Shown here: one piece after another, positions 21,761 to 31,133 of the stretch
Layout: each line of letters opens with the position of its first letter
Numbering within the stretch: position 1 is the first letter of the stretch
From: Campylorhamphus procurvoides
Taxonomy: Eukaryota > Chordata > Aves > Passeriformes > Dendrocolaptidae
Reading direction: 5' to 3'
DNA length: 64,000 bases
Assembly (NCBI GenBank): GCA_013396655.1
Contig: WBMV01009261.1
Location: forward strand, 124,001 to 188,000
Made by a program: the position numbers and the translations under genes
Notes under the pieces: generated by a model
Seen by the model: only the letters and a program-made list of their open reading frames with translations
Told to the model about the DNA's origin: nothing
The model's database searches: none

Positions 21761-22865
21761 ACCTTTAAAATCCAAGTGGCATCACATATTCACTGCTTTC
21801 TGAGTTAAGACAAATGGATTAGTGTGCAAAACACGATCTTCATCTATCTTTTGTTTTCTGCTTGTTGTCAGTGTTTACTTTATAAATAGGCAGCGTCTCC
21901 CAACATATGTTTGCTCTGTGCTTTGAACAGAGCACTCAGGAGTAAGGGGAAGAGATAGAATCAAAGCAGGATGGCTGTGCTCCCTTGGGAATTGTTTTCT
22001 GTTTACTTTACATTTCCTAAGACACCTTTTAAGGTCCTTTCCTACTTTTATACTACAGCTCACTGAACCCATTTCCCACTGGCACACCCTCAGCAAGAAA
22101 TGAGAAATTCCGAGGGTCAGTGAGCACAGCAAACCCTCCCATTGCTGCAAGTGGAGTTTTGGATTCGTGCCTGTGTGCCAGTGCACCAAGGCTCCAGGAG
22201 CAACACCTCCCAAATGCAATTCACCTGGATTGGCATGTGGGTTGCAAAAAAATCAGAGCTCAAAACTTTGGAGAGGATGTTTTTGTTTTCCGGCTGCTGC
22301 TGTTTTGCTTGGTAAGATCTATTGGACTTTTTGAGTTTATTAAAGCACAACAATCCATAGACAGGAGGAAAACAAAGCTCAAAGGTCAGGTAGGCAAAGT
22401 TTGCAAGCTCACCTGTCCATCACTCTGTAGCTGTTCAAGCCTTACAAAGTCAACATAGGTGAAACCAAATCTCTTCTCCTGCTCAGGTAGCAACACTTGT
22501 GTTTGACAAACCTTTCAAGATATGGTGTAGCTCTGCACTGGCACAAAAATCCCCCCAAACACCAAACTCAAAGAAACCAATCCATCCTTGTCAAAAGTCA
22601 ATTGTGGTGAGACTACCTGTCTGGGCAGAGAACAGTTTATTATCATTAAAGAGTATACAAGTTTCTCAGTCTTGTCTTCAAAATGCTTCCTAAAACATGT
22701 GCAAAGCTTTGGCTGCACAAATGAAACAGCAGGAAATCAGAGCAGTCATCGCTCCATGGAGTGTAAGACCTTTAGAAAGCAGGAGTATAAATGACCTGCT
22801 CAACAAAGGACATGTGGCTTTGCTCCTAGTCCTTGAACCTCCTCTTGGTTGGTCTTGGTTGTCTT
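21761..22865. other. non-coding DNA, no gene recognised
   Basis: Mixed-composition unique sequence. The frames at 21875-22219 (minus) and 22120-22458 (plus), 114 and 112 codons, overlap on opposite strands and match no family I recognise. Confidence 0.5.
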
Positions 22866-23006
22866 TATAGAATCAAAGATTCCAGGCTGTTTGGGCTACA
22901 TGGCACCTTAAAATTCATCTTGTTCCAGTGCTCCAGGATGGGCAGGGACACCTTCCCCTAGACCAGGTGGCTCCAAGCCCTGTCCAACCTGGCCTTGGAC
23001 ACTTCC
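22866..23006 (-). mobile_element. CR1 LINE 3' end, minus strand, diverged
   Basis: TATAGAATCAAAGATTCCAG (degraded octamers), then TTTGGGCTACATGGCACCTT, GGGCAGGGACACCTTCCCCT and CTGTCCAACCTGGCCTTGGA. Substitutions in the GGTTGGAAGGGACC core indicate an old copy. Confidence 0.88.
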
Positions 23007-24617
23007 TAACTAAAACTAAACACTACTTTGTGATATGGGCAACTGTAAAATTAAATCCTGTAAAACTAAATTCCAGCTCACTCTTTTGCTTCATCGAGAA
23101 TGAATTAACACGGACATTTTTGAGCATAAAATATTGATGTTGTACAGTCAAGTGATGGAAATCCAGAGACTGAAATAGCAAAATGTCAGCCTAAGTATCT
23201 CCATATTAATCATTTACACAACCAGGTAGAACAACTGCTTGGGAAAAGCAGTGAAGAGATCTCTTCCTCTTCATCACTCATCTCAGGAACCACAACTGAA
23301 TGACCACAGGCAGGACATCAGTGCCACTGTCACTGCTATTTTGGGGCTTCATCCTGGTGGAGGGATCTGGTTTTTGCTGCTTGTCTTTCCCCTGCTCATT
23401 ATATTTCTCTGTTTCTTTTGCTCTCTGTGTTTTTGCTCACCAGAAAAACGCACTTGAAGCATAACACTGGTTTTCTATTAAAAAAGACAGTAATAAAGGG
23501 AAACCCTGGAGTGTTACAGAGAAAGGTTACCTTGAGCTATGGGAATTGTCAACATATCAAAGACATATAGCTGAGGTTTTGTTTTGATTCTCCCTTACAT
23601 TTTATGCTGAATTTTTAACTCCTGTCCTCAGTGTCTCACCAGTAAATTCCATCAAATTAGTGAATTTTACGCATTTTCTTTTTAAAACCAGAAGACCCAC
23701 ACAATAGAAAATTAATTCAGTCTAAGTAGAAACCTGATTGACATTAATACTGCAACAATACTCTAATGAAATTTGCCCGATTCAGATTTTAACAGAAAAA
23801 CATATGCTGTGAGTAACAAATAGCTCTCTTCCTCCTCAAAAGCTTTGCCCCCCAAACACAAGTGAAGCAAACAAATGGCTCCAGTAATTAAATTCTACAT
23901 AAGTTTGGTTTATTGGTGGTGATTAATAAAATAATGGCAATGTGCAGCTCTTGAGGGCTGACACAACAGTTAAGTACTGAAGTTGTTGAGTTACAGCCTC
24001 AGACTCGCATCCAAACAATGCCCCTAAATTAGCTGCCATTAAAAGTAACTGCTAGCACTTTTACTACTTCAGACTTCATTATCCTTTTTTAATTTGGATG
24101 TTGTTCTCATGCAGCCCTGAGGGCTTAAAATGTTGCATGCACTGCCATAGGCAAGCTGGCCCATAGCACAGGTATTTCCACAAAGAAACACACACTGTAG
24201 GCTGGGCTTTTGAGGGAGGGAGACCTTACCTGGAGAATATCCTTCCCATGCAGTTATATTTATATATTTAATGCAGCTCTGAATAACTACTGACAGAATT
24301 TGTGAGACCAGTTCAAAATACCCTGTCTGGTCCCAGCCTTTTTGCCTTTCTTTCATCCTACAGGGACTTGTAGCAGCCTGTGCAATAGCTCCAGGTGCCA
24401 GGAAGGAAAGTAGACTATGGAATTTTCCCTGTCACCATCTTACAGCAGAGTCTTTATTTTCAACAAACCACCAAAATCCTATTCCCTTTCTTCACCAAAT
24501 TTGTAACATTCAAATTCTATTAGGCACTGGTTGGGACAGCCAACCTGGCTTCTTATTAATTCCCAAGCCTTTCTGAGCTATCCAGCCACACTCTGCCCTC
24601 TCACTTTCCTCTTACAG
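23007..24617. other. AT-rich non-coding DNA, possible regulatory block
   Basis: No gene recognised. 23690-24060 is AT-rich with many homeodomain-type cores (for example CAGTAATTAAATTC, GTGATTAATAAAATAATGG and CCTAAATTAGCTGCCATTAA). This is compatible with a conserved non-coding element, but the sequence alone cannot show conservation. Confidence 0.45.
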
Positions 24618-24731
24618 GCTCCACCACCAGTGCCCACACCCCCAAACTGCACCTGCCTCACTGGGAATTCATCCCGCTCTGAAGTGTCACCAGAACTGCA
24701 CAACTCAGGGAGGGAAAGAATTCCAAGATAA
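24618..24731 (+). other. weak terminal-exon-like segment
   Basis: A long pyrimidine-rich tract ends in CTCTTACAG at 24617, a good 3' splice site. The following frame stays open for 37 codons to TAA at 24729-24731 and is Pro/Thr/Ser-rich. No polyadenylation signal pairs with it clearly and the peptide resembles no known protein. Most such sites in non-coding DNA are decoys. Confidence 0.12.
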
Positions 24732-25349
24732 ATGGGGTGCATCTGGTAAATCTGCTCCAAACTCCTTTGGTTTGCCTGACCAGCGCTTTCCTCAGCAAAC
24801 AGCCAAGGTGTGTGTGACCTTGGCTGGTCAGGGGGGTGGTGGCATCACAGACAGACACTGCAATGGTTTCATCAGAGCAGCAGCCACAGCACCTGACAGC
24901 AGCCTGTCACCGCTCCACCTGGACAGCTCATTCCCCCACTCTCAAGACAGAAGTGTTACAGCACTGCCTTTTATTTTAAAGCCAAATCTATGCTTTTAAA
25001 GGGCAGGTTATTCTCCCAACACAACTTTGTCTCAGCCTCCTGCCCAAGTGTTGATTTGGCCATAGGTGCACCTTGGGAGGGAGGTTGTGCTCATTTGGAA
25101 AGCTCAGGTGATGGGGGAGTTCAAATAACAGCCTCCTCTATTGATCTCTCATATTGCTAAAATGAATTGAAGGTGATCTTTCCACTGCCTGCCCTGATTA
25201 AGCTCATAAAATATTTCTGGGCAAAGCGCTGCGTAAAAGGAGAAGTGATTATTGAAGGTCTGTTCCTCAACTGTACCCTGGCTATAAGCAAGACCTGTCA
25301 TTATACTAATGTATGTTTTATAATTACTCAGATGCTTTTTATATTATAG
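24732..25349. other. non-coding DNA, no gene recognised
   Basis: Mixed composition. The only frames are under 76 codons. The right end becomes AT-rich and pyrimidine-containing, leading into the exon-like segment at 25350. Confidence 0.5.
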
Positions 25350-25614
25350 AAGTGACAGCAGTGAAAAACAACAGTGTGCAGAATGAAGCATCTATTATTT
25401 GGTTTGCATGGATTTCGCCTCACAGCACTGGGATTCATCATATGTTAATAACAGGAAATTACGGAAACACAGGACTGGAAATAGCTGAAAATAATTCAGA
25501 AACTACAAAACAAAGGATGTATCACTTTGTTACAGAAATCTGGAGCAGATTTCCATGGATTTCCATGATTTCCATCCATGCTGGGCTTGCCTCACGAGCA
25601 GCTGCAGGCAGAGG
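25350..25614 (+). other. exon-like open segment, 265 nt
   Basis: Upstream is a reasonable 3' splice site (GCTTTTTATATTATAG, ending 25349) and downstream a good 5' splice site (GAGG|GTGAGT, intron start 25615). One plus-strand frame is open across the whole interval and stops only at the TGA inside the donor. The 88-codon translation shows no repeat, signal or domain I recognise. An open run of this length has a modest chance probability in AT-leaning DNA, so this is a candidate only. It could equally be a conserved non-coding element or a pseudo-exon. Confidence 0.18.
25548..25577 (+). repeat. three direct copies of GATTTCCAT
   Basis: GATTTCCATG, GATTTCCATG and ATTTCCATCC are in immediate succession, inside the exon-like segment. 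This is a local slippage duplication. Confidence 0.8.
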
Positions 25615-25620
25615 GTGAGT

Positions 25621-26680
25621 GGCTGTGCCTCAGTGCCACTACCTTGGGTTGCACTTCCAGAAGGCAGATAAGAAATTTAGGAGGAGATATATTTTCAGCC
25701 GAGTCATTTCCACTGGCATGAAAGCATCCAAATACACCCCAATCATAAATAGGCTTTTTTCTTTTTATACAGCCAGGTAAGGTGTAATTTGCCTGTTTAC
25801 AAGTAGGGAATTGGACACAAGTAGCTTAAATAATTTGCCAAGGTGAGGCTGGAAGATGGTGTGGGGGGCAAGAATCAACCCTACTGCTGTGTCAGGGTGC
25901 TGAGCTCACCCCAGCCCCAGGCCAAGGCACTCCCTGAGCAGTGATGGAGAGAGAGAACACTGGGGGACCAGAGAATGAGCATTATAAATGTTCCTTCAAC
26001 TACAGCAAACACTTGGGGATAGCAAATCCCAAGTACATCTTGATTTTCACGCTCAGCCTGGTCTTCAGGGCTCTCCCTGCAGCTGGCCTGATGTGCTGGG
26101 CTGTGTTAGCAGAGCACAGGGGAGCTCCCAGCCAGCTCCCTTGGTTTGCATCCCACACTCCCCAGGCTCTGCTGGCCCCTGCACTGGCAGCATTGCTGAC
26201 AAGCAGCCTGACAGCACACGGGGAGCCAGAGGATTAGTTATCCCTCCTCCTGCTGCTCCACGGAGAGGCCATGCTGACAACACCTCTGGGATTTACTCCT
26301 CCTGCATGGGCTGGCTTTACAGGAACAGATTCCATTCTTCCAGGGCTGATTTCTGTGTAACTGCAAAAGAATTCCACAGGAGATCTAGCACAAGGAATGG
26401 GAGGTGCAAGGTTTCCTAAGGAGATAACATTTGCTATTTGCACCAGCGAGTGGAGCCTGAGCAGGTTAGCACAGAGCACTGTCCTACTCACAGTCCTACT
26501 CACTGCCCTACTCAGCAGAGCAGACAGAACTGTTTGAATCATGAGAAGGCTCCACACCAGAGTTTTCAACCCAGCTCCACACTTTTCCTCCTCTTCCAAA
26601 TCCTCTAACTTCACCAATTTTTGATTTTTTTTATTGTGTTATTTTATGCCTCAGGACTGCTTTTGGAGGCAAACCCAGGG
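25621..26680. other. non-coding DNA, no gene recognised
   Basis: Mixed composition. Frames at 25988-26419 (plus, 143 codons) and 26234-26617 (minus, 127 codons) overlap in part and resemble nothing known. It contains the small minisatellite at 26478-26515. Confidence 0.5.
26478..26515 (+). repeat. short minisatellite, three copies of about 12-14 bp
   Basis: The core CCTACTCA occurs three times in a row (GTCCTACTCACA, GTCCTACTCACT, GCCCTACTCAGC). The array creates a repeated peptide in one minus-strand frame. Confidence 0.8.
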
Positions 26681-26740
26681 AAGTTGGAACTAGATGATCA
26701 TTAAGGTCCCTTCCAACCCAACCATTCGAGGATTCTATGA
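26681..26740 (+). mobile_element. CR1 LINE, extreme 3' end only, plus strand
   Basis: Only the last 60 bases remain: GAACTAGATGATCATTAAGG, TCCCTTCCAACCCAACCATT, then the octamer-like end GAGGATTCTATGA. The position right up to the octamer end and the truncation upstream are typical of CR1. Confidence 0.85.
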
Positions 26741-27925
26741 GAAATGTTGTTGGCTTTGAAGGAGAAGGATGGAAAAACCTTCTTCTCTGTTTGAACTGCT
26801 CAGGCAAAAATAGAGATGTAGGGCTTGAACCCCAATTACATTTGAATATTTACATATCTTTGGACTCAATCTCCTTTAGATTTCTTCATGGAGCAATTTA
26901 CATTTTAATGAAGCCGACAAATAATTCCTGAATCAAAACACGTTTCCTATCAAAAATACAGCTGGACCTTGAAGAGAGCTGTGTGGCAGCTTCTGATTCA
27001 AACCCCTTAAAGTTGAAAGGGATCAACATCATTTGTCACTTTTAGCTTTTCCTCATTTTCCTGGAGTCTATTTTGAACAAACTCATTCCGTAAAGTCACG
27101 GGGTTAAAAAAAGAAAATAAAATAAGCATTTCAGACAATAACAGGAAATGTTTGGCATATCTTGAAATTAAGGGGGCTTTGGGAGCTGGAGCTCATTAGA
27201 CTGGCACCCTTTGGCAGCACAGGACAGGTGTTGTATCACCTATACTGAGTCTCTGATCACAAACAGTTCTCAGACACCCTCATGAGCATTGTTTTCTGTC
27301 CCTGAGATCTGATATCTTATGGAAAATAAAAAAGCAATAAGGACTATGAACATGTATAAGAAGTGGATTTTTAAAACAAAGCCCGTGAGTTACAATATCA
27401 AGGATTTTTGTGGTTTGTGATATATTATATTTGTAATTAAAAACAAAGTGCATATGAACACTGAAACAAATCAAACCTAAAAAATTCATCTGCCTTAGCT
27501 ACTGGAATGTTTTGTTCTGCAGAAGGGCTGGAATGTGTGACACTAAATGCAAAGCAGCAGCACAGACAGAGAGGAGCTGGGCCTTGCTTAATTCCCAGGA
27601 AAAGCCTCTCCAGGCAGATCCTCATCTGGAATTTGTCACCAGCACTGATTGCCGCTGAATATTCAGCTCAGTCTCCAGGTGAGCATCCCCCTGATTTCTG
27701 ACTTCAACTTTCCCAGGGAAGGAGGGCTGTTTGTGGTGACAATTTGCCTCCCTGGTGACAAGCATGTGGAGGGGTTTTGCCTGCTGAGGTAGTTCAGCTG
27801 CATTAGGCTCAGCCTGGGAGCACCATCACGGAGCAGAGGTGGCCAAATGTCTCCATGGAACTTCCACACAGCCCCAGGACTGTGTGACAGATCCTCATCC
27901 TCCTCCCCAGTGAAAACCACCCACC
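26741..27925. other. AT-rich non-coding DNA, no gene recognised
   Basis: Mostly AT-rich with no frame above about 69 codons before 27660. The 132-codon minus-strand frame at 27663-28061 runs into the CR1 copy and is therefore not a gene. Confidence 0.5.
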
Positions 27926-28050
27926 CATGGAATGGTTTGGGTTGGAAGGGACCCTCAAAACTATTTTGTTCCACTCCCTGCCGTGGGCAGGGACACTTTC
28001 CACTAGACCAGGTTCTCCAAGCTCCATCCAGCCTGGCCTTGGACATGCCC
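27926..28050 (-). mobile_element. CR1 LINE 3' end, minus strand
   Basis: CATGGAATGGTTTGGGTTGG, AGGGACCCTCAAAACTATTT, CTGCCGTGGGCAGGGACACT, CACTAGACCAGGTTCTCCAA and CATCCAGCCTGGCCTTGGAC. The octamer end is reduced to one degenerate unit. The copy stops at GGACATGCCC. Confidence 0.92.
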
Positions 28051-28834
28051 TCTGTACACAAGACAAGCAGGGTGCCCTGGAACCAACACAGTGCCCTTCA
28101 CTCTAACTCATCCCCCCCAACAATAAAGATCTCAGTGTTTTCTCGATTTTAGGGTTGTTGACCCCTGAGCAGCAAGATTAAGGTCAGATTCCAAGTGGGT
28201 AAAACTTCAGCTCATTTTACTTCTCCTCATGACCCTCATGAACCTGATCCTGGGGCAACTTTAACCCAAATTGTGATGGGAACCACGTCCTGCTGCCCGA
28301 GTTTAGGCATGGCATTGATTCAGTTCAATGACATGGGCTCTGCTGACACCCAAGCCCACTAAAATTAAAAATATTCTCTTTCTCCACTCAAATTTCTGCT
28401 GACAAGCTGCATTTATTGTGTGAGTCAGGATTAAGAATATCTCCAGCAGAGATGGTGCTGTTTTGAGATAGCCACATAATTATCTCATAAATAATTGCTT
28501 CATTTTTCTATATTCTTTTTCTTGACATTGACAAGAAATTATTAGGATAAGCTTTAAATAAGATGATCTAAAATAACCGAAAAGGCTAAAAAAGAAATTC
28601 CAGAGCATTCTTTTCTTGATCTTGCTTACTTTTATTCCCATCCTGCTTTTTGGGGGGATTACATTCACTGGAAAATCGTGATTTTTCCTCTGTTTTTTTA
28701 CCTTGTTTCCCTCTGTAAGCTAATCTGCAAGTGAAAAGAGATTGACAAGAAAAGAATAATTTCTAAAGGTCACCTCTGCTGTAGGATATTGAGTGCTAAG
28801 GAAAGGGAAGAGCTCTCCTAAGACAGGACACAGA
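28051..28834. other. AT-rich non-coding DNA, no gene recognised
   Basis: Unique sequence with no frame over about 62 codons, apart from the tail of the CR1-overlapping frame. No repeat or regulatory motif stands out. Confidence 0.5.
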
Positions 28835-29430
28835 TGCATCGTGCGGCGGGAGGAGCAAAAGATGTTTACTCAGGTTTTCTTTCTGTGGACGTGAACACCG
28901 AAAGGGCAAGTGCATACAGAAAATATAAGCTTATCCTGGGCATAATTTATCTTAGTCATGTATCCATGGAACTGGCCTTTATTTGAAAAGCAGCCTAATT
29001 ACCGAAATTACCGCTGCCGAGGTCCTGCGGCACAGCGAAGGAATCCATATCTCCCCCGCTGCTCGAAAGTTTCCCACATTTTCACACAACTTTCCACGGG
29101 CACTATTGATCGGGCAATTACCAGATTAAAAGCAGCAGCAGAGCCCGTGGAAGGAAGCTGAGTCTGTGCCCCAGAGCGTCTCAGACACGTCGGTGTGCGC
29201 GTCCGTGTTTCCATGTGGCTCCAAATTGAACCCGACCGCGCCTCGCGTTGCAGCAGGTTTGTTTCTCAGGCGGGGGAAGGCGGATCCTTGCAAAGGGAAA
29301 AGCTGCCCTGATGCTGCTCAAAAGGCTCCAGGCAGTTTCTACCCCATTTATTCGTTTGGATTTTGCCTCGGCCCCATCTGTTTCTGTGCTACGGAGCAAT
29401 CATGGCAGAGAGGAGAGCCGGGCTCTAAAG
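28835..29430. promoter_or_regulatory. CpG-retaining block, candidate regulatory element
   Basis: CpG is retained far above the flanking DNA (clusters such as GTGCGGCGGG near 28840, CACGTCGGTGTGCGCGTCCG near 29187 and CCCGACCGCGCCTCGCGTTG near 29231). It is mixed with homeodomain-type cores (CCTAATTACCG, GGGCAATTACCAG). Unmethylated, conserved developmental enhancers and alternative promoters show this combination. A 97-codon plus-strand frame (29166-29459) has no ATG near its start and no recognisable domain. There is no TATA box and no clear donor. Confidence 0.4.
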
Positions 29431-29920
29431 ATCTGAGAGCAGGTGGGACTGGGAGATAATTTGTGAGGCACAATGCGATATGCTCTGAAAATAGCACTGC
29501 TGATTTGATGACTTTGACTGGTAACCTAATTTGCCCGCGTTTATTTATTTATTTATTTAAAAATAAACGCTTTGTGTGTCAGGGAAACAGGTATTTGTGA
29601 TTAAACACCGAAGGGAGATCCCACAGATACTGTGCTGAGGAAAATAGTTTTCTGCCTGCTTACCTATTTTTCAAAGGACCTCACACTTGTGCACAGGAGC
29701 TAAAGGCAACCTGAAGACTATTCTCTTTCTCTCCAATCCTGGATGAAGTGACATTTGTGCAGGGCAGGTTGTTCAGTCAGAGGGCAGGGCAGGGGAGATG
29801 TCACTGTCACACCTTGGGGGACCTGTCAGAGGCAGCTCAGAGCTGCCCATCACTGAGGGCAGAGGTAGGTGCACATGGGCAGTTCTTCAGATCCACACTA
29901 TTTGTATATATATAAATATA
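29431..29920. other. non-coding DNA with a TTTA microsatellite
   Basis: Unique sequence between the CpG-retaining block and a long CR1 copy. It contains the (TTTA)n run listed separately. Nothing coding is visible. Confidence 0.5.
29540..29560 (+). repeat. (TTTA)n microsatellite, about five units
   Basis: Uninterrupted TTTA units following GCCCGCG, leading into AAAAATAAACGC. Confidence 0.88.
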
Positions 29921-30422
29921 ATAGAATCATAGAGTTGGGAGGGACCCACAAGGATCATCAAATCCAACCCCTGACCCTACACAGACACCCCAACAATCCC
30001 ACCCTGTGCCTGTCCCATTGTCCAAACCCTCCTGGAGCTCTGGCAGCCTTGGGGCTGTGCCCACTGCCCTGGGGAGCCTGGGCAGTGCCCACCACCCTCT
30101 GGGGGAAGGACCTTTCCCTGAGATCCAACCTGAGCCTGCCCTGACACAGCTCCAGCCCTTCCCTGGGTGCTGTCCATGGTCCCCACAGAGCAGAGATTGG
30201 AGCTGCCCCTCGGGAGAAAGTTGTAGTGAGGTCTGACCTCAGTGTCCTCTTCTCCAGAATGGACACACCAAGAGATCTCAGCCACTCCTTCACCCTTCAC
30301 CATCTTCATGTCCCTCCCTGTGGCTGCCAACAGCTTTTGATCTTTCTTGTGTTGCGGTGCCCAAAACTGCCCCCAGGACTCGAGGTGAGGTCACCTCAGC
30401 ACAGAACAGGACAATCACCTCA
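29921..30422 (-). mobile_element. CR1 LINE of a distinct type, about 500 bp, minus strand
   Basis: ATAGAATCATAGAGTTGGGA, GGGACCCACAAGGATCATCA, CTCCTGGAGCTCTGGCAGCC, TTGGGGCTGTGCCCACTGCC, GGGAAGGACCTTTCCCTGAG, CCTTCACCATCTTCATGTCC, GTGTTGCGGTGCCCAAAACT and GACTCGAGGTGAGGTCACCT follow the order of a CR1 lineage clearly different from the common copies here (no CATGGGCAGGGACACC block). The octamer end is on the left. This is among the longest LINE fragments in the window. The copy at 48272-48615 belongs to the same type. Confidence 0.93.
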
Positions 30423-30461
30423 CTCACTCACTCCCTCATTCACTCCTATCTCTTTCTCTCT

Positions 30462-30490
30462 CTCCATCCATCCATCCATCCATCCATCCA
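30462..30490 (+). repeat. (CCAT)n microsatellite, about seven units
   Basis: Perfect CCAT units after a CT-rich lead-in (TCTTTCTCTCTCT) and a few TCAC units at 30417-30433. It begins about 40 bases past the internal edge of the neighbouring CR1 copy. Confidence 0.9.
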
Positions 30491-31089
30491 ATCTTTATCT
30501 TGCTGTAACTCACCTTGCTCTAACTTCTCACCATCCCATGGAGAAGGAAACAGAGTTACAACAAGCACAAGGCACTGTGATATCCCCACGGTACCAACCT
30601 GAGCCAGATTCTGGCTTTCCTTCACTGAATAGTGAGAGTTTCAGTCCTATTAAGTTCTACTTATTTAAACAGTTTCTTTATTACATTTTTAAAGTGAAAA
30701 AACCCTAAGCACTCATCCTCAGATTCTAAGAAAATTGGCACCTTAATTACACTGACCTGATCAATGCACTGCTGGTGCTTTTGCCTTTCCTAGAGTTATC
30801 AGGCTGATGGTGTGGTATAAAAATTTAATGCTCTTGTTTCTTCTGTCTTAATTGTGCCTAATGAGCTACTTGCTTTAATAAACAAGCAAATTCCAATATC
30901 CTGTCTATATTTTTCCCAGGAAGACAATATAAAGTTAGATGGAATTTTCTTTCTCAGTAATTGAGTGAGTTTAAGAATAGTAATATGATCTATAAGGGTG
31001 CCTATATGATAGAAGTCGGTTCCCTCCATGGGTACTCGTGGAGAAGATTAGTTTATTCATTTATTTATTAACAAATGTTTCTCCCTTAG
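30491..31089. other. AT-rich non-coding DNA, no gene recognised
   Basis: Unique AT-rich sequence with short frames only. The right end is a pyrimidine-containing tract ending in TTAG at 31089, the acceptor of the micro-exon-like segment. Confidence 0.5.
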
Positions 31090-31133
31090 GCAAAGCTGGT
31101 CCCAATTAAGAGCCATATTTTTGAATGATAAAA
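31090..31133 (+). other. micro-exon-like segment, 44 nt
   Basis: Bounded by GTTTCTCCCTTAG on the left and a strong donor (AAAA|GTAAGTA) on the right. One frame is open across it. It is too short to test by coding content, so it is listed as a low-confidence candidate. Confidence 0.1.

Noticed and set aside
30417..30490. CT-rich and CCAT-rich stretch considered as a regulatory polypyrimidine tract
   Set aside because: It is a simple microsatellite next to a CR1 copy, and no downstream exon follows.
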